DNA of 64,000 nucleotides from an uncultured Alphaproteobacteria bacterium (GTDB taxonomy: Bacteria; Pseudomonadota; Alphaproteobacteria; Rhizobiales; Aestuariivirgaceae): contig CAMFKI010000009.1 of NCBI GenBank assembly GCA_945957365.1, positions 1 through 64,000 of the forward strand, in the 5' to 3' direction. The notes beneath the pieces are model-generated. The model was given only the letters and a program-made list of their open reading frames with translations, made no database searches and had not been told where the DNA came from. The position numbers and the translations under genes are program-made. This document shows, in pieces, positions 61,721-64,000 of the stretch (within the stretch, counting starts at the first letter, position 1; each line of letters starts with the position of its first letter).

Positions 61721-63601
61721 TTAGGCCCGTGCGCGCTTCTTCGGCGCGGGCGCCACCACCTTCGGCGTGGCCTTCTCGGAGAACAGCTCGGCCAGCTTCT
61801 CGGTCATCGCGCCACCGAGCTCTTCCGCATCGACGATGGTCACGGCGCGCTTGTAGTAGCGTGTCACGTCATGGCCGATGCCGATGGCGATGAGTTCCAC
61901 CGGCGAGCGCTGCTCGATGTCGTTGATCACCTGGCGCAGGTGCTTTTCGAGATAGTTGCCGGAATTGACCGAGAGCGTCGAGTCGTCGACCGGCGCGCCG
62001 TCAGAGATCACCATGAGGATGCGGCGCTGCTCGCGCCGCGCCAGCAGGCGGTTGTGGGCCCAGATCAGCGCCTCGCCGTCGATGTTTTCCTTGAGCAGCC
62101 CCTCGCGCATCATCAGGCCGAGGTTCTTGCGCGCGCGGCGCCAGGGCGTGTCGGCCGACTTGTAGATGATGTGGCGCAGGTCGTTGAGGCGGCCGGGGTT
62201 GGCCGGCTTGTTGGAGGCCAGCCACTTCTCGCGCGCCTGGCCGCCCTTCCACGCACGCGTGGTGAAGCCGAGGATCTCGACCTTCACGCCGCAGCGTTCG
62301 AGCGTGCGGGCGAGGATGTCGGCGCAGGTGGCGGCAACCGTGATGGGCCGCCCGCGCATCGAGCCCGAATTGTCGAGCAGCAGGCTCACCACCGTGTCGC
62401 GGAATTCCGTGTCCTGCTCCTCCTTGAAGGAGAGCGGGTGCATGGGGTCGATGACGACGCGGGTGAGGCGAGCCGCGTCGAGAACACCTTCCTCGAGGTC
62501 GAAGTCCCACGAGCGGTTCTGCTGCGCCATCAACCGGCGCTGCAGGCGGTTGGCGAGGCGGGCGACGACGCCCTGCAGGTTGGAGAGCTGCTTGTCGAGA
62601 TAGTTGCGAAGCCTGGTCAGTTCCTCGGCGTCGCACAGGTCCTCGGCCGAGATCACCTCGTCGAACTGGTTGGTGAAGACCTTGTAGAAATCCTCGTTGG
62701 AGAGGGACGAGAAGGGCAGCTGCGGCTTCCACGGCTCCTCGCCGTCCTGTTCCTCTTCGCCTTCCTGGTCCTCGCCCTCGTCCTCGACGTCCATCTGCTG
62801 GGCGTCCATTTCGGCGGCTTCGGACTCGCCCTCGGCGTCCTGCATCTCCTCCATCGACTGCTGGGAGCTTTCCTGCTCCTCGCTGTCGGGCGTCTCCTCG
62901 CGCTCGCCCGAATCCTCCTCGGGCTCGCTTTCGTCATTCTCGTCGGACTGGTCGGGGTCCTCTCCCAGCTCCTCTGCCATGTCGAGCGCGGCGATGATGT
63001 CGCGCGACATGCGGGCGAAGGCCGCCTGGTCGTGGATGTTGTCCATGAGGTGCGCGAGCTGGTCGTGTGCCTTGTCCTCGATCCAGGGGCGCCACAGGTC
63101 GACCATCGTGCGCGCGCCCTCGGGCGGCGTGGCCCCGGTCAGCTTCTCGCGCACCAGCAGCGCCACGGCCTCGTCCAGCGGCGCATCCTTGCGGTCGGTG
63201 TAGCGGGCCACGTCCTTCTTGCGGTAGCGATCGTCCAGCATGGCGGCCAGGTTGGTCTTCATGCCCTGCATGGCATTGGCGCCGAGCGCCTCGATGCGGG
63301 CCTGCTCCACCGCCTCGAATACGGCGCGGGCATTCTTGCCCTGCGGCTGGTAGCGGGAATGAACCTTGTCGTTGTGATTGGCGAGGCGCAGTGCGAAGGC
63401 ATCTGACAAGCCGCGCACGATGGCGATGTCGCCCGCCTTCAGCTCATTGCCGACCTGCGGCAGCTTGGCCCGGTTGCCGGCCAGCGAAGGGGCCTCGTTG
63501 CCGAAGGCCACGGAGAGTTCCGGGTCTTCGGCAATGGTCTTCATCGCGACGGTGAGGACGCGCTTGAACTCGTTCGAAGGTGTGTCCTTCTCCTTCGCCA
63601 C
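61721..63601 (-). CDS. cobT: Aerobic cobaltochelatase subunit CobT
   Basis: The 626-residue protein is CobT, which with CobS forms the AAA+/VWA chaperone complex that drives CobN to insert cobalt into hydrogenobyrinic acid diamide in aerobic vitamin B12 synthesis. It has the N-terminal domain ([20 protein letters not shown]), a long acidic Glu/Asp/Gln-rich linker at about 215-300, and a C-terminal von Willebrand A domain with the MIDAS motif [14 protein letters not shown] and [17 protein letters not shown]. It starts 10 bp after the cobS stop. The length is normal. Confidence 0.96.
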   Translation of the reverse strand: MAKEKDTPSNEFKRVLTVAMKTIAEDPELSVAFGNEAPSLAGNRAKLPQVGNELKAGDIAIVRGLSDAFALRLANHNDKVHSRYQPQGKNARAVFEAVEQARIEALGANAMQGMKTNLAAMLDDRYRKKDVARYTDRKDAPLDEAVALLVREKLTGATPPEGARTMVDLWRPWIEDKAHDQLAHLMDNIHDQAAFARMSRDIIAALDMAEELGEDPDQSDENDESEPEEDSGEREETPDSEEQESSQQSMEEMQDAEGESEAAEMDAQQMDVEDEGEDQEGEEEQDGEEPWKPQLPFSSLSNEDFYKVFTNQFDEVISAEDLCDAEELTRLRNYLDKQLSNLQGVVARLANRLQRRLMAQQNRSWDFDLEEGVLDAARLTRVVIDPMHPLSFKEEQDTEFRDTVVSLLLDNSGSMRGRPITVAATCADILARTLERCGVKVEILGFTTRAWKGGQAREKWLASNKPANPGRLNDLRHIIYKSADTPWRRARKNLGLMMREGLLKENIDGEALIWAHNRLLARREQRRILMVISDGAPVDDSTLSVNSGNYLEKHLRQVINDIEQRSPVELIAIGIGHDVTRYYKRAVTIVDAEELGGAMTEKLAELFSEKATPKVVAPAPKKRARA

Positions 63602-63611
63602 CTTGGCTCAC

Positions 63612-64000
63612 TCAGGCAATGGCAACGTGAGCGGAGGATTCCGGCAGTTCCTCGCCGAAGCAGCGCTGGTAGAATTCGGCCACCACGCTGCGCTCGAGCT
63701 CGTCGCACTTGTTGAGGAAGGTCACGCGGAAGGCGAAGCCCACGTCGCCGAAGATCTCGGCATTCTGCGCCCAGGTGATGACGGTGCGGGGCGACATGAC
63801 GGTGGAGAGGTCGCCCTGCATGAAGGCATTGCGGGTCAAGTCCGCCACGCGCACCATGTTGGAGAGGATCTTGCGGCCCTTCTCGGTGTCGAAGTGCTTC
63901 GACTTGGCCGTGACGATGCCCACTTCCTGCGCATGCGGCAGGTAGTTGAGGGCGGTGATGATCGACCAGCGGTCCATCTGCGCCTGGTTGATCTGCTGCG
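63612..64000 (-). CDS. cobS: Aerobic cobaltochelatase subunit CobS, C-terminal part (cut by window edge)
   Basis: The reading frame enters from the right edge of the window ([20 protein letters not shown]) and ends at the TGA at 63612-63614. It contains the C-terminal AAA+ lid of Cob[22 protein letters not shown] and [20 protein letters not shown]. The N-terminal Walker motifs are outside the window. It is cotranscribed with cobT. Confidence 0.93.
   Translation of the reverse strand, partial: QQINQAQMDRWSIITALNYLPHAQEVGIVTAKSKHFDTEKGRKILSNMVRVADLTRNAFMQGDLSTVMSPRTVITWAQNAEIFGDVGFAFRVTFLNKCDELERSVVAEFYQRCFGEELPESSAHVAIA

Noticed and set aside
61700..63406. A 568-codon open frame antisense to cobT with hydrophobic stretches
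   Set aside because: The hydrophobic segments are the reverse of the acidic GAG/GAC-rich CobT linker, which reads as Leu/Val on the other strand.

Overview
The window reads as a chromosomal segment of a GC-rich alphaproteobacterium, most likely of the order Hyphomicrobiales (Rhizobiales). The support is indirect: an Alphaproteobacteria-style Tad/Cpa pilus locus, the housekeeping block CarD / FdxA-type ferredoxin / S4 protein / SUV3-like helicase / rpmB, a CobS-CobT cobaltochelatase pair, an IalB-family protein and many betaine and hydroxyproline type catabolic genes. I cannot name the genus from the sequence alone.

Layout. (1) 1-9531: a Tad (Flp) pilus operon: flp pilin, cpaB, cpaC, two or three small exported or unknown ORFs where cpaD is normally found, cpaE, cpaF, tadB, tadC, a TadD-like TPR lipoprotein and an unknown membrane-anchored protein. 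The tadB frame carries an in-frame TAA at codon 226. (2) 9548-13622: a family 2 glycosyltransferase, a large TPR-sulfotransferase and an IalB-like periplasmic protein. (3) 13622-22781: a 2038-residue autotransporter built from about 25 copies of a roughly 45-residue repeat, a small secreted repeat protein on the opposite strand, and a two-domain protein that joins a glycosyltransferase-like N-terminus to an alginate-lyase-like C-terminus. (4) 23009-31730: accessory genes: ClC chloride transporter, a 28-residue membrane peptide, DHA2-type MFS exporter, ZntB/CorA-like transporter, VOC protein, a two-subunit GMC dehydrogenase and a Tat-exported deacylase-like hydrolase.

(5) 31985-54225: a continuous catabolic island of 17 genes. 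It has two Old-Yellow-Enzyme/FeS demethylase-type oxidoreductases, an LDH2-type imine reductase candidate, a glycine/proline-betaine type ABC importer, two DapA-family lyases/deaminases, two aldehyde dehydrogenases (one clearly P5C dehydrogenase), three DadA-like FAD oxidoreductases, a ProC homologue and four regulators (GlxA/AraC, GntR and two LysR). The simplest reading is uptake of a methylated proline or hydroxyproline (or related betaine), N-demethylation, ring oxidation and opening, and entry into glutamate or 2-oxoglutarate. Three near-identical AT-rich operator-like sites, TAATAC-AATAN-GNATNN, sit before the GntR gene, before the importer operon and before the second DapA operon, so I predict that the GntR protein ties these units into one regulon.

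(6) 54398-64000: housekeeping genes: tRNA-Arg(CCT), a CarD regulator with a long Lys/Ala/Pro tail, ferredoxin, S4 protein, helicase, rpmB with a good sigma-70 promoter, a hexapeptide acyltransferase, and cobT/cobS (cobS runs off the right edge).

The most noteworthy items are the GntR operator set and the island it unites, the glycosyltransferase/alginate-lyase fusion with a replaced catalytic His, the tadB nonsense codon, the periodic autotransporter with its barrel-less small neighbour, and the histone-H1-like CarD.
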